Assembly (NCBI RefSeq): GCF_030733265.1
Contig: NZ_JASHJI010000013.1
Span: forward strand, 62,001 to 126,000
DNA length: 64,000 nt
Source: Roseibium sp. MMSF_3412
Lineage (GTDB): Bacteria; Pseudomonadota; Alphaproteobacteria; Rhizobiales; Stappiaceae
Reading direction: 5' to 3'
Positions 45,498 to 53,754 of this stretch are shown here, piece by piece (position 1 is the stretch's first letter; each line of letters opens with the position of its first letter). The notes under the pieces were generated by a model. It saw only the letters and a program-made list of their open reading frames with translations, searched no databases and was not told where the DNA came from. The position numbers and the translations under genes were made by a program.

Positions 45498-46394
45498 ATG
45501 GACGCAATCACGCGGATGCGCTGTTTCATTCAAGTGGTCGACTCGAGCGGTTTTTCCGCTGCGGCGCGGGAGATGGGCCGGTCAAAGGCGCTTGTCTCGA
45601 AATATGTCGGCGAGCTTGAAGACGAGCTTGGCGTGCGGCTGCTGAACCGCACCACGCGGCAGGTCTCCCTCACGGAGGTCGGCGAGGCCTACTACAAGGA
45701 AGCGGCCGAAATCCTGCAACGCATCGACGATCTTCAGGCGTCCGTGCAGTCGTCTCATCAGGAAGTGCGCGGCCGGTTGCGCGTGTCGGCACCCAGGTCG
45801 ATGGGCGACGACATGCTCAACAAGCCGATGATGCAGTTCCTCGCGCAATATCCCGATATCCGGCTCGACCTGCGTCTGGAAGACAGGTTCGTGGACCTTG
45901 TCGAAGAAGGCTTCGATCTGGCGATCCGCGTGACACAGCTGGAGGATTCAAGCCTGATCGCGAGGAAGATCGCTCCCTTCCGGACCGTTGTCTGCGCAAC
46001 TGCCGATGTCATAAAGAAGCACGGTGCGCCAAAGGTGCCGGCGGATCTCACGGCCCGGCCCTGCATCATCGACACCAACTACCGCTACAAGCAGAACTGG
46101 GCGTTCGAGGCGAATGGAGAGCGTCTTTCCGTCTCCGTGAACGGCCCGCTTGAAGTCAACAGCGCCTCGGCGGCAAGAGAGGCTGCCCTGGCAAATCTCG
46201 GCTTCTTGCGCACGCCGCTGTTTTTCGTTGCAAACGACGTCAGGGACGGTGATCTCGTGGTTCTATTGGAAGAGTATGAAGAGCCGCAGCGCGGTATCTA
46301 TGCGGTCTACCCGCATCGTCGCCATCTCAGTGCAAAGGTGCGGGCGTTCGTGGACTTTCTGGTCGCCTGGTCTTCGAAAAACCCGGGCTGTTAG
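45498..46394 (+). CDS. LysR-family regulator (CrgA/DsdC-type group)
   Basis: The ATG at 45498 (GGAAGG upstream) gives 298 residues: HTH in ITRMRCFIQVVDSSGFSAAAREMGRSKALVSKYVGELE and effector domain with RLRVSAPRSMGDDMLNKPMMQFLAQYPDIRLDLRLEDRFVDLVEEGFDLAIRV, characteristic of the large CrgA-like group. No divergent partner is present; TetR lies downstream. Targets are unknown. Confidence 0.92.
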   Translation: MDAITRMRCFIQVVDSSGFSAAAREMGRSKALVSKYVGELEDELGVRLLNRTTRQVSLTEVGEAYYKEAAEILQRIDDLQASVQSSHQEVRGRLRVSAPRSMGDDMLNKPMMQFLAQYPDIRLDLRLEDRFVDLVEEGFDLAIRVTQLEDSSLIARKIAPFRTVVCATADVIKKHGAPKVPADLTARPCIIDTNYRYKQNWAFEANGERLSVSVNGPLEVNSASAAREAALANLGFLRTPLFFVANDVRDGDLVVLLEEYEEPQRGIYAVYPHRRHLSAKVRAFVDFLVAWSSKNPGC

Positions 46395-46513
46395 GGGCAG
46401 GGGCTGAGCCGGGGCGGCTGCGCGGGTTCCAGCGCGTTCCCGGAGCGGTTTGACGTGCCGTGAAACGCAGGAAAATGTGATCCCGCTCACAGGCAGATTC
46501 TTGTTGCAAATGC

Positions 46514-46525
46514 AACGTATACGTT
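46514..46525. promoter_or_regulatory. 12-bp palindrome in the TetR promoter
   Basis: AACGTATACGTT is a perfect palindrome ending 13 bp before the TetR start codon, a position that suits autorepression. No second site is visible nearby. Confidence 0.5.
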
Positions 46526-46538
46526 TCAAAGTTTCATC

Positions 46539-47078
46539 ATGAACGACGCGCAAAAACAGATTGCTGCCGGACTGGAACGGGTATTCTGGAGCCGAGGATT
46601 TGCAGACCCCAGCGTGCCGGAACTGCGCGCAGGTGTTGGTGTCAGCATGCGCACGCTCTACCGGTACTTTCCCTCCCGCGAAGCCATGATCCTTGGTGCG
46701 CTGGAATACCGGCACCAACGGTATCTTGCCTATGTGCGCGAAGGGGTGAGCGAGCCCGGACTGGCAGCAGCGGAACAGTTGTTCGACAAGCTGGGCGGCT
46801 GGATGCGCGTGACACAGGGCAAGGAGTGCTTTTTCCGCCAGGCGCTAGCAGCCAACCCGGACAGTACGCAGATCAAGGATACGGTAACCCGGCACAAGGC
46901 CGAATTGCTCGACTTCTTCGGTGTCCTGAGCGGTAACGAGCAATTCGCAACAACGCTCTATCTGCTCCATGAAGGCGTGACCGCCTGCTACGCGGAGATG
47001 GACGAGCGCGCCGTCGAAGACGCCAAGCATCAGGTTCGGTTGATGTTCAGGGCAGTTTCCGAAAAACGTTACTCCTGA
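46539..47078 (+). CDS. TetR-family transcriptional regulator
   Basis: This 179-residue regulator has its N-terminal HTH at about residues 8-55 (ERVFWSRGFADPSVPELRAGVGVSMRTLYRYFPSREAMILGALEYRHQRY), followed by an all-helical ligand domain with three cysteines. It is preceded by a short palindrome that is probably its own operator. No efflux or enzyme gene is adjacent, so the regulated target cannot be named. Confidence 0.92.
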   Translation: MNDAQKQIAAGLERVFWSRGFADPSVPELRAGVGVSMRTLYRYFPSREAMILGALEYRHQRYLAYVREGVSEPGLAAAEQLFDKLGGWMRVTQGKECFFRQALAANPDSTQIKDTVTRHKAELLDFFGVLSGNEQFATTLYLLHEGVTACYAEMDERAVEDAKHQVRLMFRAVSEKRYS

Positions 47079-47166
47079 ACCGGTTCCTCAAGCTTTCCAG
47101 GCGTCATTCCCGGCCCTCCCGGCGGCAAGTGCACCGCCGGACAATCTCAGGCAATGGTCCGTGTCA

Positions 47167-47436
47167 CTAGGGTACGGACCCATAAATGTCGCCGATTTGG
47201 CGGCAGAAATGGCAAAATCTCGCGAGGAAGCGTGAGTAGAGCGGGCTTTTTGCCCGGTCAAGCGCGGTGACGCTGCGAGGTGCAGCCATTTTGCCGTCCT
47301 TCAGATTTGGCCGTTTTGGCCATCTGCCGCGTCGCGAAAGGCTTGAAAATGCACCATATTTCCTGCGCTTTCGCTCCTCGCAGCTGGTCAAAACGATCCA
47401 AACCAAATTGACTTCATTTATGAGTCCGTACCCTGG
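47167..47436. mobile_element. MITE-like element, copy B, invading the 3' end of leucine dehydrogenase
   Basis: This 270-bp element begins CTAGGGTACGGACCCATAAA and ends in its inverted repeat, with the final CTAG altered to CTGG. It is close in sequence to copy C. The right end lies inside the leucine dehydrogenase reading frame and supplies its last residues and TAA stop. A 79-codon minus-strand open frame is present but lacks transposase features. Confidence 0.88.
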
Positions 47437-48500
47437 CCTGCTTGCGCCAGTCTTTCCTCGGCCATCTTGTCCGCGACCATTTCCGGTGTCGTGTCCTCAT
47501 GCGCGGCACGTTCGAAGATCCGGGTCAGCGTTTCACCGATCGCGAGCGTTTTTGCCCGGACCCGGCCGTCGTCCTCGCCCGGTTTGGCAAGCGCAATCGA
47601 GATCACGCCGCCGGCGTTGATCGCATAGTCCGGGGCATAGAGAATGCCGCGCCGTTTCAGGGCAATGCCGTCTGCCGGCGTCTGAAGCTGATTGTTGGCC
47701 GCGCCGGCGACGATCCGCGCCCGGATCTCGGGGATCGTGCGGGCGTTCAGTCCGGCTCCAAGGGCACACGGCACAAAGATGTCGGCTTCGACGCGATGCG
47801 CGTCGCCGGCCTCGACCACCGAGGCGCCGAGGGCGTCGCGTGCCCGTTCGACAGCGGGCGCGTGGATGTCGGAAACAATCAGTGTTGCGCCCGCTTCGGC
47901 CAACTGTCGGGCTACCTCGAAACCGACATGCCCCAGTCCCTGTACCGAAACGGTCCTGCCTTCCAGATCGACGTTTCCGAAAACATGCATGGCCGAGGCC
48001 TTGATGCCCTCGAACACCCCGAGGGCCGTATAGGGAGACGGATCGCCGAGTCCGGTCGCGCTGGTGCCGCGCACATGGTCCGTGCGGCGCGCGACGGCTT
48101 CCATGTCCTCAGGCGAGACACCGACATCCTCGGCGGTGATGTAAGTTCCCGACAGCCGCTCGACATGGCCGCCGAAGGCCTCCATCATGTCTTGCGACTT
48201 CTCCTCGCGCGGACACGCAATGATGACAGCCTTGCCGCCTCCCAGGTCCAGTCCCGCGAGTGCGTTCTTGTAGGTCATGCCACGGGAAAGACGCAGCGCA
48301 TCTGTGAGTGCGTCGGCCGGTTTTTCGTATGGCCAGACACGGCAGCCACCCAGTGCCGGGCCGAGCGTGGTGTCATGGACCGCGATGATTGCGTTCAGTC
48401 CGCTGTCACGATCTCTTGCGAAGACGATGTTCTCGTGCCCGCCCATTTCCGGATGATCGAAGACGGCGCTGTGCAGGGCGGAGGGGTTCAAGGCGTTCAT
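47418..48500 (-). CDS. Leucine dehydrogenase (Glu/Leu/Phe/Val dehydrogenase family)
   Basis: This 360-residue NAD-dependent amino-acid dehydrogenase deaminates branched-chain amino acids. Catalytic lysines Lys78 and Lys90 appear in RGMTYKNALAGLDLGGGKAV, 12 residues apart as in the family, and the Rossmann motif is VQGLGHVGFEVA. The last codons (about GTDS) and the stop lie in the terminal repeat of a MITE, so the natural C-terminus was probably a little different. The catalytic core is complete. Two TAGAGACAA half-sites lie in the upstream region. Confidence 0.93.
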   Translation of the reverse strand: MNALNPSALHSAVFDHPEMGGHENIVFARDRDSGLNAIIAVHDTTLGPALGGCRVWPYEKPADALTDALRLSRGMTYKNALAGLDLGGGKAVIIACPREEKSQDMMEAFGGHVERLSGTYITAEDVGVSPEDMEAVARRTDHVRGTSATGLGDPSPYTALGVFEGIKASAMHVFGNVDLEGRTVSVQGLGHVGFEVARQLAEAGATLIVSDIHAPAVERARDALGASVVEAGDAHRVEADIFVPCALGAGLNARTIPEIRARIVAGAANNQLQTPADGIALKRRGILYAPDYAINAGGVISIALAKPGEDDGRVRAKTLAIGETLTRIFERAAHEDTTPEMVADKMAEERLAQAGQGTDS

Positions 48501-48518
48501 GATTGGCTCTACAAGTAG

Positions 48519-48565
48519 TTGTCTCTATGAATAATTTAGTCGGTATTTGGAGAATATTGTCTCTA
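48519..48565. promoter_or_regulatory. Repeated TTGTCTCTA half-sites upstream of leucine dehydrogenase
   Basis: TTGTCTCTA occurs at 48519-48527 and again at 48557-48565, 38 bp apart in the same orientation; the second copy is preceded by A, giving ATTGTCTCTA. The same ten bases, on the minus strand, form half of the palindrome at 23998-24015. A common regulator is possible but unproven. Confidence 0.4.
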
Positions 48566-48740
48566 ATCACCTCAAATTTAATCATTTGACGGAATGCTTG
48601 ATCTCAAAATCGGAAAAAAATGTGAAAAAATTTTCATGATCGTTTTGCGCTGCGGCAACGCATACAGCCATTATGCTGCCGTCTTCTGTGTTCACAGAGG
48701 ACAAATCATGTCATGTGAATACGATCTGTCGACGACATAG

Positions 48741-50660
48741 GTGATACCGTTGCGCTTTGTTTCCAACTGCTTGCAAGAGGCCGCCCTTCTGGCTTCCAGC
48801 TGTTTTGCAGCAGTCTTGGTGCTGTTGATTGCCAGCGTGACAAGCGCCGTTGCGCATCCGCATGTGTTCGTCGAGGCAAGGTCCAAACTGATCTTCGACG
48901 ATGACGGCAACGCCGTTGCGGTCAAGCATGTCTTCCGCTTCGACGATGCGTTTTCCGCCTTCGCGATCCAGGGCTTCGACACGAACCGGGACGGCGTCTA
49001 TTCGCGGGAAGAGCTTGGCGAACTCGCCAAGGTCAATGTCGAGAGCATGGCCGATTTCGGATATTTCACTTTTGGCGACAATACGCGTGTCGAACTCGAT
49101 TTTGACGCTCCGACGGATTACTGGCTCGAAGTCTCAACGCATTCCGTTCACGACTACTGGATGATGAAGCCGGAGGATTTCGAGGCGATCGAGGAGGATA
49201 TCCGGTTGAATGGCGGTACGGCCATCGAGGAAGTGGAGCTACTTGAGCTTCATTTCGTGTTGCCGCTCAAGGATCCGAGCGATGCAACGGCACCGATAAC
49301 GCTCGATGTCTACGATCCGACCTACTATGTCGATTTCAGGTTCGGGCAGGAAGCGGATGCGGTCGGGACGGTCAATGCGCCCGGTACGTGCCAGGTAACG
49401 CGCAAGGAGCCGCCGCCGCTCGATGCAGCAACTGCTTACGCGCTGGCGCAGATCGGGCCCGAGCAGCGGGATCTGCCACCTGAACTGCAGTCGGCGGCCG
49501 CTACCCAGATCAACCAGATGATCGTCAACTGCGCGAGCGCGGCAGCCGGACTTCCGGCGTCCGTTGAGGGTGGCCAGGCCGAAACGCAGACGGCGTCCGT
49601 GGATGCCGGTGCCAGTGCTGCCAGGGAAACCGAGACCCCGCCGGCAAACGATTCTTCCGAACTGGCATCCGCGCGCTCCGACGAGGTTGCTGCCTCGACA
49701 CAGATTGCGGTCATCAACAGCCCGGAGGCCGCCGTTGTCGGCGTCGGTGTGCTTGATCGCTTCTTTGGCACGATCGCAATCAAGCAAAAGGAATTTTACC
49801 AGCGACTGGTGGCCAGTCTGCGGGCATTCCGGAACAACCCCAGTGCCGGCTGGCTTCTGATCGGCCTGTCTTTCGCCTATGGCGTCTTTCATGCTGCCGG
49901 TCCGGGACATGGCAAGGCGATCATCACCTCTTACGTCGTTGCCAACAACGAGACCCTGAAAAAGGGGATCATGCTGTCCTTTGCGTCCGCGTTTGCGCAG
50001 GCTGTCACCGCAATCGTGCTTGTCGGTGGCCTTGCCGTCGTCTTCAATCTGACGAGCCTTGCGATCCAGGACACGGCGCGCTGGTTCGAAATCGGTTCCT
50101 ATGTCCTGATCACGGGCCTGGGCGGATGGCTGCTTTGGCAAAAGGCCGGGAAACCCCTGGCGATGAGCATCGCCGACCGCCTGTCCGGTGGCAACCTGGC
50201 TTTTGCCGGAACGCACGGGCACGATCACCATCATCATGACCATGGCCACCACCACCATCACGTACTCGATGCGGATGGTGTGTGTACCACATGCGGCCAT
50301 GCGCACGCGCCGACACCCGACATGGTTCAGGGCGAGATCACGCTTGGCCGCGCCGTATCCATCATTCTTGCGGTCGGTCTCAGGCCATGCACGGGGGCCC
50401 TGGTGGTTCTGGTGTTTGCCCTGTCCCAGGGCATGATCGTGGCCGGGGTGGCGTCGACGCTGGCGATGGCTGTCGGCACCGGAATCACGGTTTCGCTGCT
50501 GGCCGCCCTGGCTGTCGGTGCAAAGGATCTTGCCGTGCGGCTTTTCGGCGAAGGCAGCCCGATGGCGATCCGGGTGCACCGGTCAATCGAGATATTCGGC
50601 GCCGCCATCGTTTTCCTGCTCGGCATAACGCTTTTGATCGCCGCGCTCGGCTGGGGTTGA
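48741..50660 (+). CDS. DUF1007 - NicO/RcnA-type nickel/cobalt exporter fusion
   Basis: This 639-residue fusion has a signal peptide (to about residue 38), a periplasmic DUF1007 domain (about 38-215, starting HPHVFVEARSKLIFDDDGN) that includes an EF-hand-like loop DTNRDGVYSREE, an Ala/Thr-rich linker, and a NicO-type permease from about 365. The permease has GPGHGKAII (about 383), a His cluster at about 493-508 and the GLRPCTGALVVL signature. It probably exports nickel or cobalt, with DUF1007 acting in the periplasm. GTG 48741 is taken as start, with TTG 48750 as an alternative. The two parts are often separate genes. Confidence 0.9.
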   Translation: MIPLRFVSNCLQEAALLASSCFAAVLVLLIASVTSAVAHPHVFVEARSKLIFDDDGNAVAVKHVFRFDDAFSAFAIQGFDTNRDGVYSREELGELAKVNVESMADFGYFTFGDNTRVELDFDAPTDYWLEVSTHSVHDYWMMKPEDFEAIEEDIRLNGGTAIEEVELLELHFVLPLKDPSDATAPITLDVYDPTYYVDFRFGQEADAVGTVNAPGTCQVTRKEPPPLDAATAYALAQIGPEQRDLPPELQSAAATQINQMIVNCASAAAGLPASVEGGQAETQTASVDAGASAARETETPPANDSSELASARSDEVAASTQIAVINSPEAAVVGVGVLDRFFGTIAIKQKEFYQRLVASLRAFRNNPSAGWLLIGLSFAYGVFHAAGPGHGKAIITSYVVANNETLKKGIMLSFASAFAQAVTAIVLVGGLAVVFNLTSLAIQDTARWFEIGSYVLITGLGGWLLWQKAGKPLAMSIADRLSGGNLAFAGTHGHDHHHHDHGHHHHHVLDADGVCTTCGHAHAPTPDMVQGEITLGRAVSIILAVGLRPCTGALVVLVFALSQGMIVAGVASTLAMAVGTGITVSLLAALAVGAKDLAVRLFGEGSPMAIRVHRSIEIFGAAIVFLLGITLLIAALGWG

Positions 50661-50696
50661 GGCGCCGAAGGCACAAGCAGCGGTGCTGCAGCAGCG

Positions 50697-51455
50697 TCAG
50701 AGCCCGAGCCGCTTTTCCCGGTAAGCGCGGACCGCGTCCCCAAAGGCCGAGAACAGCTTTTGCGAGGGCCCGTCCGTGGACACCCAGTATTCCGGGTGCC
50801 ACTGCGTCGCCAGAACATATCCGGCACTGTCCTTGACGGACATTGCCTCGATTGTTCCGTCCTCTGCACGTGCTTCCATCACAAGGCCGCCGCCGAGTTC
50901 GCCCACGGCCTGACGGTGCAGCGAGTTGACGTCGAACGGCTCGGAGCCGATCACGTCTTCCAGCGTGCCGCCTTCGGCAACGTCCACCGGGTGCGCGATC
51001 CGGAAGCGCTCGTCCTGCTTTTCCGACACCGGTGCCCTGTGATCCTTCCGGCCGCTGAGGTCCTGTACCTCGGTCAGGAGCGTGCCGCCCATGGCGACGT
51101 TCAGTTCCTGCATGCCGCGGCAGATCGCAAAGACGGGGATGCCGCGTTCCACGGCTCTTCTCAACAAGGGCAGCGTCGTCGCATCGCGGTCCGGGTCGTA
51201 GGGGCCGTTCGCTTCCGTCGGCTCCTGGCCATAGAGCGCGGGATTGACGTTGGAACGGGATCCGGTTGCAACCACGCCATCGACCTGATCGAGCGCCGCG
51301 TCGATATCAAGCTCCGCGCCGAGCGAGGGCAGGATCATCGGAATTGCGTCCGAGCCTTTCAGGACAGCGTGCAGATAGGTTGCGTTGACGGCGTGCCAGT
51401 TGAACCCGTCGATGGGTTTGACGTCGGCTGTTACCAGGACAAGCGGTTTTGTCAT
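50697..51455 (-). CDS. Class I glutamine amidotransferase-like gamma-glutamyl hydrolase
   Basis: This 252-residue peptidase C26-type enzyme resembles gamma-glutamyl-GABA hydrolase of the putrescine pathway. The triad is visible: nucleophile Cys in FAICRGMQELN, and His/Glu in ATQWHPEYW. The oxyanion region is DGVVATGSRSNVNPALYG. It converges with the NicO fusion gene and has no polyamine genes beside it. The substrate is inferred from family only. Confidence 0.9.
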   Translation of the reverse strand: MTKPLVLVTADVKPIDGFNWHAVNATYLHAVLKGSDAIPMILPSLGAELDIDAALDQVDGVVATGSRSNVNPALYGQEPTEANGPYDPDRDATTLPLLRRAVERGIPVFAICRGMQELNVAMGGTLLTEVQDLSGRKDHRAPVSEKQDERFRIAHPVDVAEGGTLEDVIGSEPFDVNSLHRQAVGELGGGLVMEARAEDGTIEAMSVKDSAGYVLATQWHPEYWVSTDGPSQKLFSAFGDAVRAYREKRLGL

Positions 51456-51524
51456 TTTGAACCTTGCAGGGAAACGGAATTCTCGCGGGGGACGGCCCCA
51501 AGCGCAGATGTACCTGAAAGACGC

Positions 51525-52193
51525 CTAGTCCAGCAATCCCAATTCCTGCGCGACCTTGTAAAGCTGGGCCGCGTTGCGTGTGCCCACCTTTTCGCGAAGG
51601 TTGAGCCGGTGCGATTCCACCGTGCGCACGCTGATCCCGAGCGCCTTGGCGACTTCCTTGTTCGGCTGGCCTTTCGCGATTGCAGTCAGGACCTGCCGCT
51701 CGCGTTCGGTCAATCCGTAAGGGTCTTCCACGGGGGCGGACGCACTTGCACCCACCAGGGTCGGCCCGATGGCGGATGAAAAGAAGTAGCCGCCGGACGC
51801 GACGCTGGTGATCGCAGTGATCATCTCCTGCGCCGAGATGTCCTTGAGGATGTAGCCGCGTGCGCCGGCCTGAACAACGCCGCGGACATATTCGGGATTG
51901 TCATAGACCGACAGGATCAGCACACCGACCCCGGGCTGGGTCTTGCGGATTTCCATGGCCGCCTCGAGACCGTTCATCACCGGCATGGAGACGTCCATCA
52001 AAAGCACATCCGGCTTCAGGTTCCGGGTCATCCGCACGGCCTCGCGTCCATTGGTGGCTTCGCCGACGATTTCAAGCTCAGGCACCTTCTGCAGACGTGC
52101 CCGGATGCCGTCGCGGACGAGCTCGTGGTCGTCGGCAAGCAGAACGCGAATGGGCCGATCGAGCGAAGGGGAGGATGTGGAATTCGATGACAT
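51525..52193 (-). CDS. NarL/FixJ-type response regulator
   Basis: The 222-residue protein has a receiver domain with phosphoacceptor Asp67 (VLLMDVSMPVMNG), acidic pair DD at 21-22, and a C-terminal LuxR HTH at about 155-215 (LTERERQVLTAIAKGQPNKEVAKALGISVRTVESHRLNLREKVG). Its gene follows the sensor kinase gene after seven bases, so they form a two-component pair. The divergent TRAP operon and the palindrome between them make it the likely regulator of that transporter. Confidence 0.95.
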   Translation of the reverse strand: MSSNSTSSPSLDRPIRVLLADDHELVRDGIRARLQKVPELEIVGEATNGREAVRMTRNLKPDVLLMDVSMPVMNGLEAAMEIRKTQPGVGVLILSVYDNPEYVRGVVQAGARGYILKDISAQEMITAITSVASGGYFFSSAIGPTLVGASASAPVEDPYGLTERERQVLTAIAKGQPNKEVAKALGISVRTVESHRLNLREKVGTRNAAQLYKVAQELGLLD

Positions 52194-52200
52194 GTTCAGT

Positions 52201-53562
52201 TTACGCAGCCTTTGCCGACGTGTTGTCGAGCGGCATTTGCACCTTGATCCTTGTACCCCCGGAAGAGCGCCGGCTCAAAATCAACTTGCCGCCATAGGTC
52301 TCTATGCGCTCGCGCATGTTGCGGAACCCGAGGCCTCCGGTCTTCGGCAATGGCCTTGGAAGGCCGACGCCATTGTCCTCCACACACAGGGTCAGGTCGT
52401 GAACACCCACCTTCAGATCGATGTTGACCTTGCTTGCATGGGAGTGCCGGGCAACGTTGGTCATGCATTCCTGAACCACCCTGTACAATGCCGTCTTGGC
52501 GCCATCCGACAAGCGGCTGTGGCACTGCTGCGCATCCACGTTCACCGTTATGCCCGACTGGCTCTGGATTTCCTTGCCGAGACTGCCCAGGGCGGCCGCC
52601 AGGCCCATGTCATCCAGAACGCTCGGTCTCAGATCCCGGGAGATGCGCCGCACCTCGGCAATCGTTCCATCGAGGGTCTTCAGGCACTTCGCCGCCTGAA
52701 CCTGAAGGTCGGGGTCACGGGTTGCCTCGCTGTGGATCATCTCGATGCCGTAGCGAACGGAGACAAGCAGCTGCGAAATACTGTCGTGGAGTTCGGTCGA
52801 GACCCGTTTGCGCTCCTGCTCCTGGACCTGGAAGATCCGGTTCGTCAGTTCCTTCAGCTTGCTGTCCGCAAACCGTTGTTCGGAGAAGCGCACGCCCGCA
52901 ATCAGGCTGCCCGCAACGACGATCCCGGCGAGGGTGATCAGAAAGGTGACGAGCAGCGTCTGACGGATATTCTGCGCGAAGTCCGCCCGGATCGCGGCCA
53001 CTTCCCGTGCAATGTCGTCGGTGTAAAGGCCGGTGCCCAGCATCCAGTCCCACTTGTTCAGCAAGATGGCGTATCCGAGTTTTTCCTCAACCGACCCCGT
53101 CGAGGGCTTGTGCCAGACATACTGGTGGAAACCGCCACCCGACTTGGCCTGTGTGATCAGGTTGCGGATGACATAATCGCCGTTGTCGTCCTGCAGGTCC
53201 CACCAGTTCTGGCCGACAAGATGGGGCAGCTTGGGGTGGACGACATTGGTTCCGTCAAGCGTGTAGACGAAGAAGTAGCCGTCATATTCAAATGTCAGGT
53301 TTTCGAGGATTTCCTTGACTTCTTCCTGGGCAGCGGCGCGGCCTTCGGGTTCTTCGGCGTAGATCTGCTCGATCGACGTCAGCGCGAGGCTGACATAGTT
53401 CCGGATTTCCTGTCTTTTTGCCGCCAGAATGCGCTCTTCGACCGAGCGGGTTTCGGCATCGATGAGCTTCAGGGACTGCAGATAGGTGGTCGCGCCGATC
53501 AGCACCGAAACCGCGATCAGGGGGAGGATCGTGATAATGAGGAGTTTGGTTTTGAAAGTCAC
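52201..53562 (-). CDS. Sensor histidine kinase with periplasmic sCache domain (NarX/DegS-type)
   Basis: The 453-residue protein has two transmembrane helices (about 8-28 and 203-223) around a single Cache domain (YDGYFFVYTLDGTNVVHP, then NKWDWMLGTGLY), which typically binds small carboxylates. The HisKA_3 phosphoacceptor is His259 (RKRVSTELHDSISQLL), followed by the ATPase boxes (NVARHSHASKV, DNGVGLP, GGLGFRNMRERI). Pairing with the NarL-type regulator and divergence from a TRAP operon suggest it senses the acid that the TRAP system imports. Confidence 0.94.
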   Translation of the reverse strand: MTFKTKLLIITILPLIAVSVLIGATTYLQSLKLIDAETRSVEERILAAKRQEIRNYVSLALTSIEQIYAEEPEGRAAAQEEVKEILENLTFEYDGYFFVYTLDGTNVVHPKLPHLVGQNWWDLQDDNGDYVIRNLITQAKSGGGFHQYVWHKPSTGSVEEKLGYAILLNKWDWMLGTGLYTDDIAREVAAIRADFAQNIRQTLLVTFLITLAGIVVAGSLIAGVRFSEQRFADSKLKELTNRIFQVQEQERKRVSTELHDSISQLLVSVRYGIEMIHSEATRDPDLQVQAAKCLKTLDGTIAEVRRISRDLRPSVLDDMGLAAALGSLGKEIQSQSGITVNVDAQQCHSRLSDGAKTALYRVVQECMTNVARHSHASKVNIDLKVGVHDLTLCVEDNGVGLPRPLPKTGGLGFRNMRERIETYGGKLILSRRSSGGTRIKVQMPLDNTSAKAA

Positions 53563-53616
53563 GAAAGTTGCCCTTGTAATGCGCAGCTGCCCGGTTTCAC
53601 AGCGTTCTATTGCGAA

Positions 53617-53640
53617 TTTCTCGGTAGTACTACTGAGAAA
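53617..53640. promoter_or_regulatory. 24-bp palindrome between the two-component system and the TRAP operon
   Basis: TTTCTC, then GGTAGTACTACT, then GAGAAA reads the same on both strands except for one base pair (22 of 24 positions). It lies 55 bp upstream of the kinase start and 115 bp upstream of the TRAP gene start. Its size and symmetry suit a dimeric NarL/LuxR-type regulator. Confidence 0.6.
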
Positions 53641-53754
53641 ATGCGCAGAACCACGAATAGCTTTCCTTCTGCTACGTCAACTAGACATACGGCGAGATCG
53701 GTGCAAGGTTGCAGTCCGGTCCTGAATTATTTGGTCCGATTAGGGAGGAAACTA

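Noticed and set aside
47167-47406. 79-codon open frame inside MITE copy B (and the matching one in copy A)
   Set aside because: There is no transposase motif or ribosome site, and the sequence is explained by the repeat; kept only as part of the element.
51943-53754. Very long forward open frame leading into the TRAP binding-protein gene
   Set aside because: It runs antisense to the sensor kinase and response regulator genes, and the clear signal peptide and ribosome site begin at 53755.
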